Positions 23,397 to 32,569 of a DNA stretch of 64,000 nucleotides are shown piece after piece. The first letter of the stretch is position 1, and every line of letters starts with the position of its first letter. The notes beneath the pieces were generated by a model, which saw nothing but the letters and a program-made list of their open reading frames with translations, searched no databases and was not told the DNA's origin. This stretch comes from Nitrososphaera sp. (GTDB taxonomy: Archaea > Thermoproteota > Nitrososphaeria > Nitrososphaerales > Nitrososphaeraceae). Both the position numbers and the translations under genes were made by a program. The stretch spans positions 1-64,000 of the forward strand of contig JBDUUL010000006.1 in assembly GCA_039938515.1 (NCBI GenBank). Reading direction: 5' to 3'.

Positions 23397-26126
23397 GTGC
23401 CTTCAGTCCGTATGGCTCCAGGTACGAACGATGCCAGCGGCGCAAAGGAAGGCCGTGGCAAGAAACCGAATAACGGCAAGAATGGCAATACAATCAAGAT
23501 TGTCGCCGGAGCTGCAGGTGGCGCAGCGGTGTGCGCCGCGCTGATTGTGCTTTTCGTTGCTCCAGGTCTTTTGATTTCCCCGGGCAGCAATGAAAACAGC
23601 GCGTCGAATCCCGCAAGCGTCCATTTGAACGCAAGCACGGTCGGCGGCTCAAAGGCAGTAACAACGAATACGACTTTCAATTATGTGCCAGTTACGACTC
23701 CGAAAAATACCAGTTCTCAACAGCCTTCGGCAAACTACGTCAACAATAAGCCTCCTGTAATTAACCAGCAACCGCCTGTTTCAAACAACCCAAGCGCTGA
23801 ACAAAACACCACGCAGCCAGTGACAGTTAGTCCGCCACCCCAGTATGTTTCAGCGAGCGACCAAGGTGTCGTCTCGCCGCCCAGCAGCACAGGCAATGTC
23901 GTAGGCGGCGGTGGAGGCGGGGGTGGTGGCGGCGGAGGTGGAGGTGGAGGCGGTGGCAGCAGCGGAGTGTATTCCGTTCCGCCACCTATCGCAGTGAACG
24001 ATAATGTTGCCACGAAGGAGAATCAGGCTGTCCCCGTAAATGTAATGGCTAACGATAAGGGGGGTCTGGGCGTTTCCAGCGTTGGAACGCCGGCACACGG
24101 CTCTGCGTCCCTTAATCCGAAGACTTACATCGTTACCTACACTCCCGCACCCGGCTACATCGGATCTGACTCGTTTACCTACGTCCTGACCAACGGGGTG
24201 ACCACTTCAACGGCGACAGTCTTTGTGACCATCACTGGCAATGGCCCTGTGGCCCAGGCCCAATCAATCAGCGTCAATCAGAACAGCACGGCAGCAATCA
24301 CTCTCCAAGCGGTTGATGATGGCGGAAACACTGTGACGTACTCTATTGTCTCAAACCCGTCGCATGGAACCATAACCGGCTTTGACTCTGCTACGGGCAA
24401 ACTCAATTACACTGCAAGCGCGAAATACCATGGTGCCGATTCATTCCAGTTCAAAGCCTACAACGGCCAGGTCTACGGCGATCTTGCCACGATTTCGATA
24501 ACCGTCAAGGACATATCAACACCGGTGGGCATTGCCCAGTCGGTCGAAACAAATGGAAACACCTCGAAGGCCATTACTCTCAACGCAACAGACTGGGATG
24601 GCGACAGCCTTACGTACTCCATAACGCATCCACCTCAGAACGGTACAGTCAAACTCGTAGGCAGTACGGCGACATATGCTCCAGTAGCCTCATTCGTCGG
24701 TGTTGACAGCTTTAACTTCACCGCCTCCGATGGCACGCACACCAGCCAAAATACCACCGTAACCATAACAGTCAAGGACACCCCGACCGCGACCCCAACA
24801 TCTGCAAATACGCCTCAGAACAGGACCGTAATCATACCACTCAGCGGAAGCGACCCTGACAAAGAGCCCGTCACCAAGTTCTATATCGCGACTAATCCTG
24901 CCCATGGCGTGGTCTCTATAAGCGGCTCCAACGCAAGCTACGCGCCGTCCACGTATTTCCATGGAACAGACGTGTTCTCGTATCTCGCAAGCGACGGCTC
25001 TCACAATAGCACTGCAGCGAACGTCACGGTAACGGTGACTGAGACTATCGCCCCAGTAGCTCACGACTCATCCGTAATAGCAGTCGTTGGAAGGCCAAAC
25101 CCGATCAATCTGACCGCAACCGAGCCGGATGGTGACAACCTCGCATACTCGATTGTAAAGCAGCCAGTTCATGCAATCCTTGTAAACTTTACAGGCAATC
25201 ATCTGCTGTACAGGCCAACAAACAACAGCTACTTTGGCAACGATAGCTTTACCTTCAGGGCAAACGACGGTGTGCTTGATAGCAATAATGCAACGGTGAA
25301 TGTCAGCATCATTACGCTGCCTCCTGCCGTCGTCAATCTCAACCTCACAACAACCGAGAACACATCCGCAAACGTTACCCTGGTGGTACACGATCCTCGC
25401 AACCTAACGAACACCTTCTCTATCGTTACGCCCCCAACTCACGGCTCTCTGTCTGCCGTCCAGGGTGACAACGTGACGTACATTCCAAACCTCAACTTCC
25501 ATGGAAACGACACCTTCACCTACAAGGCAAACAACGGAATTATTGACAGCAACACCGCGACAGTCACGGTAACCGTGCGGGATACAACAATACCCGTAGG
25601 GCTTGCACAGACAGTCGGCCTCGCCAGAAACACAGCACTGACCATGAAGCTCAACGCCACGGACGCAGACTTGGATCACCTGAAATACATCATAGTGCAA
25701 AATCCCGCAAGAGGCAACGTTACAAACTTTAATGCATCGACCGGTCAGCTGACCTACACTCCACTATCGAACTTTAGCGGCATCGATGCTATCCGATTCG
25801 TTGCAAACGATGGGACATCGAACAGCACACTCACAATAGTCCGTGTAGTTGTCGAAAGGCCGCCTATCGCGCAGAGCCAAACAAACGATACAGCGCCGGT
25901 AAACAGCACAGGCGTCCAGTACACCCTAGCAGCAACTGATCTGTGGCCGCCGTTCCTGACCTACTCGATCGTCAGCCAACCACTGCACGGCACCGTAACA
26001 CTTGCCGGCAGTGTCGCGACCTACATCCCGAATCCTGGCTACAGCGGACCGGATAGCTTCACCTTCATGGCGAACAACCGCTTCTTTAACAGCAATGTCG
26101 CTACGGTCTCAATAACGGTGTCGTGA
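23397..26126 (+). CDS. Giant surface protein with eight cadherin-like repeats
   Basis: 909 residues from GTG 23397 (ATG at 23412 also possible). A basic cytoplasmic start (GRGKKPNNGKNG) precedes one membrane anchor (about 34-58), then a Thr/Ser/Asn/Pro linker, a run of about 19 glycines (near 172-190), and eight tandem cadherin-like (VCBS/tandem-95) domains of about 85-90 residues. Each has the cores PVA-x-x-x-S, Y-S-I-V-x-x-P-x-H-G, Y-x-P-x-x-x-F-x-G-x-D-S-F and A-x-V-x-I-T-V. Many Asp-rich loops could bind calcium. The anchor orients all repeats outside. Likely an adhesin or matrix protein. The next gene is a shorter paralogue. Confidence 0.85.
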   Translation: MPSVRMAPGTNDASGAKEGRGKKPNNGKNGNTIKIVAGAAGGAAVCAALIVLFVAPGLLISPGSNENSASNPASVHLNASTVGGSKAVTTNTTFNYVPVTTPKNTSSQQPSANYVNNKPPVINQQPPVSNNPSAEQNTTQPVTVSPPPQYVSASDQGVVSPPSSTGNVVGGGGGGGGGGGGGGGGGGSSGVYSVPPPIAVNDNVATKENQAVPVNVMANDKGGLGVSSVGTPAHGSASLNPKTYIVTYTPAPGYIGSDSFTYVLTNGVTTSTATVFVTITGNGPVAQAQSISVNQNSTAAITLQAVDDGGNTVTYSIVSNPSHGTITGFDSATGKLNYTASAKYHGADSFQFKAYNGQVYGDLATISITVKDISTPVGIAQSVETNGNTSKAITLNATDWDGDSLTYSITHPPQNGTVKLVGSTATYAPVASFVGVDSFNFTASDGTHTSQNTTVTITVKDTPTATPTSANTPQNRTVIIPLSGSDPDKEPVTKFYIATNPAHGVVSISGSNASYAPSTYFHGTDVFSYLASDGSHNSTAANVTVTVTETIAPVAHDSSVIAVVGRPNPINLTATEPDGDNLAYSIVKQPVHAILVNFTGNHLLYRPTNNSYFGNDSFTFRANDGVLDSNNATVNVSIITLPPAVVNLNLTTTENTSANVTLVVHDPRNLTNTFSIVTPPTHGSLSAVQGDNVTYIPNLNFHGNDTFTYKANNGIIDSNTATVTVTVRDTTIPVGLAQTVGLARNTALTMKLNATDADLDHLKYIIVQNPARGNVTNFNASTGQLTYTPLSNFSGIDAIRFVANDGTSNSTLTIVRVVVERPPIAQSQTNDTAPVNSTGVQYTLAATDLWPPFLTYSIVSQPLHGTVTLAGSVATYIPNPGYSGPDSFTFMANNRFFNSNVATVSITVS

Positions 26127-26246
26127 AGCTGAAGCAGCGCAGTAAGCGGTGACGACTGCAACCGGGAGAGATTCTCCCTTCCTCTTTTTGCTTTTCAAAA
26201 GTCTTTTAAACTGACAGGGACAGGTTTTGGATACTATTTTACACAA

Positions 26247-26257
26247 GCTTTTTTAAG
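26247..26257 (+). promoter_or_regulatory. TATA-like element
   Basis: GCTTTTTTAAG lies 22-32 nt before the TTG start at 26279. A similar T-run plus AAGC (TTTTTTTTAAGC) lies near 23340 before the eight-repeat paralogue, so the two genes may share control. Confidence 0.4.
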
Positions 26258-26278
26258 TTTCGGCAAAAAAGCACGCTA

Positions 26279-28354
26279 TTGGACAACCTGATAAGTGTCT
26301 CGATTACTGGAGGTATTGTATCAGCTGTCCTGTTCATACTCGTTCTTCTATTTATCCCGCAGGGCAACCTGCCGCCCATTCCTCCGCCTTCTGTTAATCA
26401 CACAGGCACAGGACCCTCAAATCCCACTCAAATCATATCGGTGCCTCCAACTACCAATACAACTGGTCCAAGCCCCGGAAGCGGCAGCGCCGAGTACTTT
26501 TACATGGTTCAGCCGAATATCTCAAAAACCATTCCCCCTCCTCCAAACTTTCCGGTTATCACGCCGGTTCTCCCGGGCTCTGGCAGCACGACGAACGTTA
26601 CGAGGGGATCGACCGGCTCAAACCACACGGGCGGTTCGGGGGGTGGCGGGGCAGTCGTTTTGCCCGGTGGTGGCGGGGGTGGGGGTTCCGGCGGCGGGCG
26701 GCCACCCGCAAATTCCCCTCCGATTGCGCAGAACGACTTTGCAACTACGCCCGAGGATACCCCAGTCACCATCCCAGTTCTTGCAAACGATCACGATCCA
26801 GACGGGGACGGACTCGGGATAGCGTCAGTCGGAAGTCCTGCACATGGGACATCAAAACTTAACCTAAAGACAAACACAGTCACCTACACTCCAGACTCTG
26901 CCTTTGTCGGCATAGACACCTTTAATTACACAATTGCTGACGGTCACGCTAATTCCGCTACTTCTCTCGTGACCGTCACAGTTGTCGGCACTCGTCCCGT
27001 ATCGCCCATCGCTATGGGCCAGACAATCACAATCTCCGAAAACCAGCGAGTCAACATCACGATGCAAGCTGCAGATGCCGACGGAAACCGGCTCACCTTT
27101 GAAATCGTCACAAATTCGTCTCACGGGGTGCTTATGGGTCTGAATTCGACGTCGGGAGCCGTTGTGTACTCGCCGGCAGCCTGGTTCCACGGCAACGACT
27201 CGTTCAAGTTCAGGGCCCTTGACGGCAGCGTCGAGAGTAACACGGCGACTGTGAGTATTATCGTGCGCGATACCTCCATACCCACCGCGTTCAACCAGTC
27301 GATAGCTGTCGCGCCCGGGGATGGTGCAAACATTGTACTGGTTGCTACCGATGCCGACCACGACAGTCTAGCTTACTCGATTGTTTCATCTCCAACCCGC
27401 GGCTCCATGACGCATCATGACGGCAACGTAGTTACTTACTCGCCCTTTGATAACGTCTCGTCAGGTTCCGACGTATTTACGTTCAAGGCAAATGACGGCA
27501 CCTCTGACAGCAATATTGCAACGGTCTCGATAGACATTTCGCAGCCTCTTTTTGCCCACGACCAGAACGTGAGTACCGGAGAAAATCTTCCGCTGACTAT
27601 CTCCCTCTTGGTGACCGGCACCGGCTCCGAAAGTGCAAACAACGTTACGATTGTTAGCATGCCGGTACACGGCAACTTGTCGGCTGTGCTCGGAAGAAAT
27701 GTCACGTACACGCCAAATGAAAACTTCCACGGCTCAGACTCTTTTGTCTTCAAGGTGGGAAATGGTATTGTGGAAAGCAACGAGGCAACTGTCTACATAA
27801 GAGTAAATGACACGACTATCCCAATTGCGCAGCCGCTGTGGGTCAAAATGGCCGAGAATTCGACCACAAGTATTACCCTCAATGCGTCTGACGCAGACAA
27901 CGACCCTCTAACCTACCGCCTGTTGCTGCAGCCTTCTCATGGGAACGTTTCCGGGTTTGACCGTGCGACAGGCAAACTGACCTATACTCCGCAGCCGGGC
28001 TTTTACGGAATCGACACGTTCAGTTTCGAGGCAAGTGACGGCTCGCACAACGGCACCGGCGCCCTTGTCACGATTCTCGTCAAGGCGCCCCCGAAGGCGC
28101 ACAACCAGTGGCTGGTGGTAAACGAGAACTCTACTCTCCATATTGTCCTGAATGCAACGGATATGAACGGCTACCGGCTCGAGTACCAGATCGTTTCATT
28201 TCCGGCTCACGGCAACCTGACCGTCTTGTCACGCGATACAGTGAGGTACGTTCCAGAACCGGGCTATTTCGGGCTGGACAACTTTACGTTTGTTGCAAAG
28301 GACAGACTCGGAGAGAGCGACGTCGCGACTGTTCACATTACCGTAAAGAGATAG
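26279..28354 (+). CDS. Surface protein with six cadherin-like repeats
   Basis: 691 residues from TTG 26279. A membrane anchor (about 5-27, VSITGGIVSAVLFILVLLFI) is followed by a Pro/Thr/Asn linker, glycine tracts (GGSGGGGAVV, then GGGGGGGSGGG) and six cadherin-like domains. The repeats carry the same cores as the 909-residue neighbour (for example NENFHGSDSFVFK and PQPGFYGIDTFSFEASDG) and the inter-domain linker RDT/NDTTIP occurs in both. Duplication of one ancestor followed by repeat loss or gain is the simplest origin. Predicted adhesin. The start GTTPED-type repeat (TTPEDTPVTIPVLANDHDP) is the best match to the family consensus. Confidence 0.85.
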   Translation: MDNLISVSITGGIVSAVLFILVLLFIPQGNLPPIPPPSVNHTGTGPSNPTQIISVPPTTNTTGPSPGSGSAEYFYMVQPNISKTIPPPPNFPVITPVLPGSGSTTNVTRGSTGSNHTGGSGGGGAVVLPGGGGGGGSGGGRPPANSPPIAQNDFATTPEDTPVTIPVLANDHDPDGDGLGIASVGSPAHGTSKLNLKTNTVTYTPDSAFVGIDTFNYTIADGHANSATSLVTVTVVGTRPVSPIAMGQTITISENQRVNITMQAADADGNRLTFEIVTNSSHGVLMGLNSTSGAVVYSPAAWFHGNDSFKFRALDGSVESNTATVSIIVRDTSIPTAFNQSIAVAPGDGANIVLVATDADHDSLAYSIVSSPTRGSMTHHDGNVVTYSPFDNVSSGSDVFTFKANDGTSDSNIATVSIDISQPLFAHDQNVSTGENLPLTISLLVTGTGSESANNVTIVSMPVHGNLSAVLGRNVTYTPNENFHGSDSFVFKVGNGIVESNEATVYIRVNDTTIPIAQPLWVKMAENSTTSITLNASDADNDPLTYRLLLQPSHGNVSGFDRATGKLTYTPQPGFYGIDTFSFEASDGSHNGTGALVTILVKAPPKAHNQWLVVNENSTLHIVLNATDMNGYRLEYQIVSFPAHGNLTVLSRDTVRYVPEPGYFGLDNFTFVAKDRLGESDVATVHITVKR

Positions 28355-28372
28355 CGGCCCGGCCTTTCTTCC

Positions 28373-31087
28373 TCAGTGGGCCATGGCATCGGAGAGCCAC
28401 GCGTAGTTCTGAGTCGGGCGGCCTGCTGAATCGGTCAGGTTGTATGTCGAGTCCAGGGGGTCATAACTCCACCTTATCCAGCCAGTGTCCTGCAATCTGA
28501 ATGTCGAGACATAATTCAGCGTGCCGGACTGGCTTGACTGGCCCCACTCCCCTACCAATATCGGGCACTGCACTGACACGGCGAGCTGCGTGAGGTTTGA
28601 AAGGCTGGAAGGTGTCACCGCTTCGTAAATGTGGGGCGCAAAAACGACACCGGAGACGCCAGCCGGCTTCGTCTGGGGGTCATAGGTGGAGTCAATATAT
28701 TGCGAGGTCAGCGCCGAGTTGTTTGAGTATTGGGGTTCGGCCTTGTCGAAGAAAATCTCCTTGGCCGATTCGGACCTGATCTTGCCCGCCAGATACGTTT
28801 GCATCTGGCCGAGCTTGGAATACTGAGCGTCAGTGTAGACGTACGGACTGCTCAGGATCTCATACCCTGAAACGCTCGTATAAGAGTTGACCCTCCCGAT
28901 GATCGCCTGCATCATGTCTGCCTGCCTGTCCCATGCGCTTCTGCCGCCAACGCTAATCGTGTTGTTGTAATATGCGCTCCAGAAGGACGACGAGTCGGTA
29001 TAGTTCTCCGTCAGACTGCGAGGAAATCCGCTCCCTCCGAACTTGTACGAAGTACCCGTCTGGTGGTTGTCGTAGATTACGCAGAGATTGTGCGTCTGCG
29101 CGGCCGCGGCGATGGATGCCAGGGAGTTGAGAACGCCGGTCGAATCTTTTTCGTATGCGTCCCAGTAGTACAGGACTTTGATGGTGTTGAAGCCCTTGGA
29201 GCTGATATCTGCCAGTCTGGAATCGACTGAAGGAGGAGCTGCGGGCAAGCTTGAGCCGGCACCTTGCCTCTGAGTCAGGGTCGCGTCGGTAAATTCCACC
29301 CCGCGCAGCTGATCAAGTGGTAGGGTCGAACAGTCGTAGATTGTGAAATTGAGAAGCTTTGTCCCGGCCGCGTTTCCCGCGTTGTCTATCGCGTAGTATG
29401 TGACAGCGTGTTTTCCTCCTGCAAGGCCTCGAAGGGAGATACTGGCGCTTGTTGCCTTTGCAAAGGTGTAGCTTGAGGCGCTGTCAGTTTTAAAGAAGAT
29501 GCCCGAGTTTGAACTTGCCCCAACTCCGCTTCCACCTGATGGGTCGTTCGCGCTGATGGTCAGGTTGGCACCGGGCAAAAGCGATGTTCCATTTGACGCT
29601 GACGCATTAGCCTGTGGGGCAGAGTTGTCAAGGACAACCGTGGTACTGGCGACGGCTCCTGAATCGCCGCGGGAATCGACGCTGTAAAATTCGATGGTGT
29701 ATGCTCCATCAGCTCCAGAAAGTCTGAAAACAGAGGATTTCACGAAGGCTGGCTTGGCCGCTCCGGTCGCATAAAACCTGTAATAGCTGCCGTTTATTCC
29801 AGAGGTGCTTGATGCTGAAAGGGTCAGGTTTGTTGAGGATCGAACAAAGATGTGATGCGTGTCGTTGTAAGACGGTTGACCGATCGTTATGCTGATAGCA
29901 GGTCCTGACGAGCCGCTAGGCTCCTTGACTATGACGATTTGCACAGCACTCGCCGAATTTCCCGAGGCGTCGGTGGCCCTCCAGGTGACCGTTGTGTTTC
30001 CTACGCGAAATCCGTCCGCTGGCGCGTCGTTGGTAACGGTCGGCGATGCGTCTACCAAGTCGGTGACCGCCGGGCGGGAAAGATTTACCCTGGTAAGCAC
30101 GCCCGTAGAATTCGCGACTATCGCGTCAAGGTGCGGGAAGTGCGGTGGCGTCGTATCTTTGACAGTTACGTTGAACGAGGCTTCAACCACTCGCCCGGCC
30201 GAATTCTCGGTCGAGCAGTTGACCTTTGTGATGCCAAGTGGATACATTAGCCCCGAGTCGGGCACACAGATAACTTCCAGGTTGCCATCAGCCTGGTCGT
30301 AAGCAGAAATCCCTCCAAAATTTGCGATTGCACCTGATGAATTCATGGCTTCAAGCGTGAAGCTGTGTGGAATGAAAATGACGGGAACAGAGTCAGACTC
30401 ATTGGTGTTGCCCTGTCCCGGGTTCTCATTTCCCGGAACCTGACCATTTTGGTTTGGCCCTGTCGAATTGTCATTATTCTCCGTCGGAATGTCGCCTGTC
30501 GAGTTGTCTTCGGTTAGGATTGGGAGCCCGCTGCTGTTGCCCGCAGGAGGGCTGCCTGCAGTAGCACTAACATTCTCGCCTTCGATGTCATGCGATGTCG
30601 CGTTTGAAGAGCCAGTATTAGAGCTAGGCGCACCGGAACTTTTGGTCGGTGAGCGAGGCATCACGAACACCGAGCGCACTGATTGCGACCCGCTAGCGTT
30701 GCCGGTCGCATTTGAGACCTGCTTGGGTGTTGTCTGGCTTGTCTTAGGCTCACTCTTGGGAGCCTTTTCAGGGCCGGTCTGACTTGCGTTTATGGTCACC
30801 GAAGGAAGTGTCCCCGCGGAACGGACATCCTTGGCGGGTTCTGTGCCCGAAGCGGTCGGCGATGTTTCTGCCAGGCTTCCTGAGGGCTTGAGAACCGAGA
30901 TTGAATTTACCACAAGCGTACCCGCGCGCAAAGACAGATCGTTTAACACTGACAGAGTAGGAGGCAAAACCTGGGAGCCATTTGCTGGGGACGCTGACGG
31001 GTGGCTGCTCCTTAGAAGGATGGGAGTGGATGTTGCCCCGAGCACCGCTAGGGCCCCCAGCACAGCGATCAGTTTTATGCTAAGCAT
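28373..31087 (-). CDS. Secreted HYR/Ig protein with GH5-like C-terminal domain
   Basis: The open frame allows 923 residues from 31144; ATG 31087 is preferred because it begins the signal peptide (MLSIKLIAVLGALAVLGA). Order: Ser/Pro/Asn linker (to about 235), HYR domain ending FNVTVKDTTPP, a second HYR-like domain (TVTWRATDASGNS), Ig-like segments, then a GH5-type barrel (about 600-923): FNTIKVLYYWDAYE, VIYDNHQ, FAPHIYEA and LVGEWGQ (Glu866, nucleophile type; numbering from 31144). The expected acid/base N-E-P reads YEILSSP, with Ser765-Ser766. Most likely a binding or scaffold protein, not an active cellulase. It converges on the six-repeat gene. Confidence 0.75.
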   Translation of the reverse strand: MLSIKLIAVLGALAVLGATSTPILLRSSHPSASPANGSQVLPPTLSVLNDLSLRAGTLVVNSISVLKPSGSLAETSPTASGTEPAKDVRSAGTLPSVTINASQTGPEKAPKSEPKTSQTTPKQVSNATGNASGSQSVRSVFVMPRSPTKSSGAPSSNTGSSNATSHDIEGENVSATAGSPPAGNSSGLPILTEDNSTGDIPTENNDNSTGPNQNGQVPGNENPGQGNTNESDSVPVIFIPHSFTLEAMNSSGAIANFGGISAYDQADGNLEVICVPDSGLMYPLGITKVNCSTENSAGRVVEASFNVTVKDTTPPHFPHLDAIVANSTGVLTRVNLSRPAVTDLVDASPTVTNDAPADGFRVGNTTVTWRATDASGNSASAVQIVIVKEPSGSSGPAISITIGQPSYNDTHHIFVRSSTNLTLSASSTSGINGSYYRFYATGAAKPAFVKSSVFRLSGADGAYTIEFYSVDSRGDSGAVASTTVVLDNSAPQANASASNGTSLLPGANLTISANDPSGGSGVGASSNSGIFFKTDSASSYTFAKATSASISLRGLAGGKHAVTYYAIDNAGNAAGTKLLNFTIYDCSTLPLDQLRGVEFTDATLTQRQGAGSSLPAAPPSVDSRLADISSKGFNTIKVLYYWDAYEKDSTGVLNSLASIAAAAQTHNLCVIYDNHQTGTSYKFGGSGFPRSLTENYTDSSSFWSAYYNNTISVGGRSAWDRQADMMQAIIGRVNSYTSVSGYEILSSPYVYTDAQYSKLGQMQTYLAGKIRSESAKEIFFDKAEPQYSNNSALTSQYIDSTYDPQTKPAGVSGVVFAPHIYEAVTPSSLSNLTQLAVSVQCPILVGEWGQSSQSGTLNYVSTFRLQDTGWIRWSYDPLDSTYNLTDSAGRPTQNYAWLSDAMAH

Positions 31088-31330
31088 GATATTGACGCAC
31101 CCGGATTGTCTGATTGCCTTTTGGCGCCACCTTGGCGCCGACAAAGCGAGCTTGCCTGTGGGAAATGCACCATCCAGTATCGGCAGGACAGGTTACTACC
31201 CAAGACACTCCTCGACAAAAAACTCACTAGCACGGGTAAAGCAAAGTGGGTGTGAGAACTCCCTACACATTCCGGCGCAGGGACGCGCAATTCAGTGAGA
31301 CAGATATAATATCAGGGCGCCATCAAATCC

Positions 31331-32122
31331 ATGGGGCTGTCCTTGGGCAAACAGCATGATTTATCCTCTGAAATTCCAAAGACTCAGATAGTAATCATAG
31401 CCGGGGGCAAGGCGAAGCGGCTTGGACTCGACATCCAAAAGTGCATGCTCGAGATATCGGGCCGCAGGCTAATCGACATCTGCATTGACAGCCTTGCTGC
31501 CCAAGGCTTTACGAATATTGCAGTGCTTGCAGGCCATAAATCGGAGGAAGTGGTTTCCCATGTGAGTTCCACTTACGGCGGTAGAATGCACATGTCTTTC
31601 AGCGTCGACCCGCCGAGCCCGGGAGGCTGGGGCAAGGGCAAGGCATTCAAGACCGCGCTTCAGGGAGGAGCGGTGGACCGCTCCATTAGAAGCATCGTCG
31701 TATTTCCAGACGACATTATCCTTGAGGAAGGCATCCACCTAAAGCTGCTGTCTCATCACCTCATGTCGTCTGAAAAGTTCGGCACGAATGCCTCCCTGGT
31801 CCTTGTTCCTGAAATTGCACTTGATTATGGCATAGCAGAGGTTGACAAGAACGACGTGGTCAGCTCATTTAGGGAAAAGCCGCTCGTGCCATATTCTGCT
31901 TCCGTTGGGATATACCTATTCGAGCCAGCCGTCTATGAGGCAATAGAAAGCTCGATAGACCTCCGAGATGAGTCGCCAGTGGACTTGGAATCGACGGTTT
32001 TGCCAATTCTTGTTCGGCGCCGGCAGTTGTCAGCGCTGTACATTGCTCGGGATAAGTGGCTGCCAGTCAACACGCTAAAAGAGTTTGAGAATGCTAAGAA
32101 GGTTTTGTCTTTGCGCCAGTAG
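31331..32122 (+). CDS. Sugar-phosphate nucleotidyltransferase
   Basis: A 263-residue cytoplasmic enzyme with ATG start. IIAGGKAKRLGLDIQKCML (residues 23-41) is the nucleotide-binding G-G-x-x-x-R-L-x-x-x-x-K signature of NTP transferases; SIVVFPDDII contains the metal-binding Asp; SFREKPLVPYSASVGIYLF follows as in glucose-1-phosphate thymidylyl- and mannose-1-phosphate guanylyl-transferases. It makes an NDP-sugar for glycans, perhaps surface glycosylation of the neighbouring Asn/Thr-rich proteins. The precise sugar cannot be read from sequence. Confidence 0.85.
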   Translation: MGLSLGKQHDLSSEIPKTQIVIIAGGKAKRLGLDIQKCMLEISGRRLIDICIDSLAAQGFTNIAVLAGHKSEEVVSHVSSTYGGRMHMSFSVDPPSPGGWGKGKAFKTALQGGAVDRSIRSIVVFPDDIILEEGIHLKLLSHHLMSSEKFGTNASLVLVPEIALDYGIAEVDKNDVVSSFREKPLVPYSASVGIYLFEPAVYEAIESSIDLRDESPVDLESTVLPILVRRRQLSALYIARDKWLPVNTLKEFENAKKVLSLRQ

Positions 32123-32252
32123 GCCCTTGCAGCACCCTTTTCGAAGCCGCTTGACACCCAAATGCAAGAAATACTGACCTGCTTGTCTAGAAAAGCAGCG
32201 TTGGACTATCTTAAGACTACGATTTGCTGTCGAATTGGAAGCAGGAAAGAGA

Positions 32253-32465
32253 ATGATCAAGATAATCGCTCTCATCGTGGGCGGCGTGTTCCTAATGTCG
32301 CTTGGGATCTACCTTCTTAGCGTGGCGAACCTGCCAGCCCTGATTCTCCCTCTGTTTAACATCAAGTTTCCCTATGTAAACTGGGGCCTGGTCGGCTTTG
32401 TCGTACTGGCCGGTAGCGCTGCATCCTTTGGGAGCGCTTTTGTTGCAGTCAGGGCGATAAGGTAA
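32253..32465 (+). CDS. Small two-helix membrane protein
   Basis: 70 residues from ATG 32253 (an in-frame TTG at 32235 gives six more). Two hydrophobic helices (IIALIVGGVFLMSLGIYLLS and VNWGLVGFVVLAGSAASFGSAF) span nearly the whole protein. It sits between the nucleotidyltransferase and ftsZ. Function unknown. Confidence 0.55.
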   Translation: MIKIIALIVGGVFLMSLGIYLLSVANLPALILPLFNIKFPYVNWGLVGFVVLAGSAASFGSAFVAVRAIR

Positions 32466-32569
32466 CCTCCTCAAACAGTCCACCCAAAGCCCCGTCTGTA
32501 AAGACCTTACTTGCTGTAGTTTTCTTGTACACAATAGAAAAGATATTTTCAGTATTCCATCCATTTTTA

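Noticed and set aside
23735-24013. Minus-strand frame with a long poly-Pro run
   Set aside because: It is the antisense of the poly-Gly tract of the eight-repeat adhesin, without an independent start signal.
24690-25700. Several minus-strand frames inside the cadherin-like genes
   Set aside because: They are shadow frames caused by the strong codon pattern of the repeats; their products have no domain.
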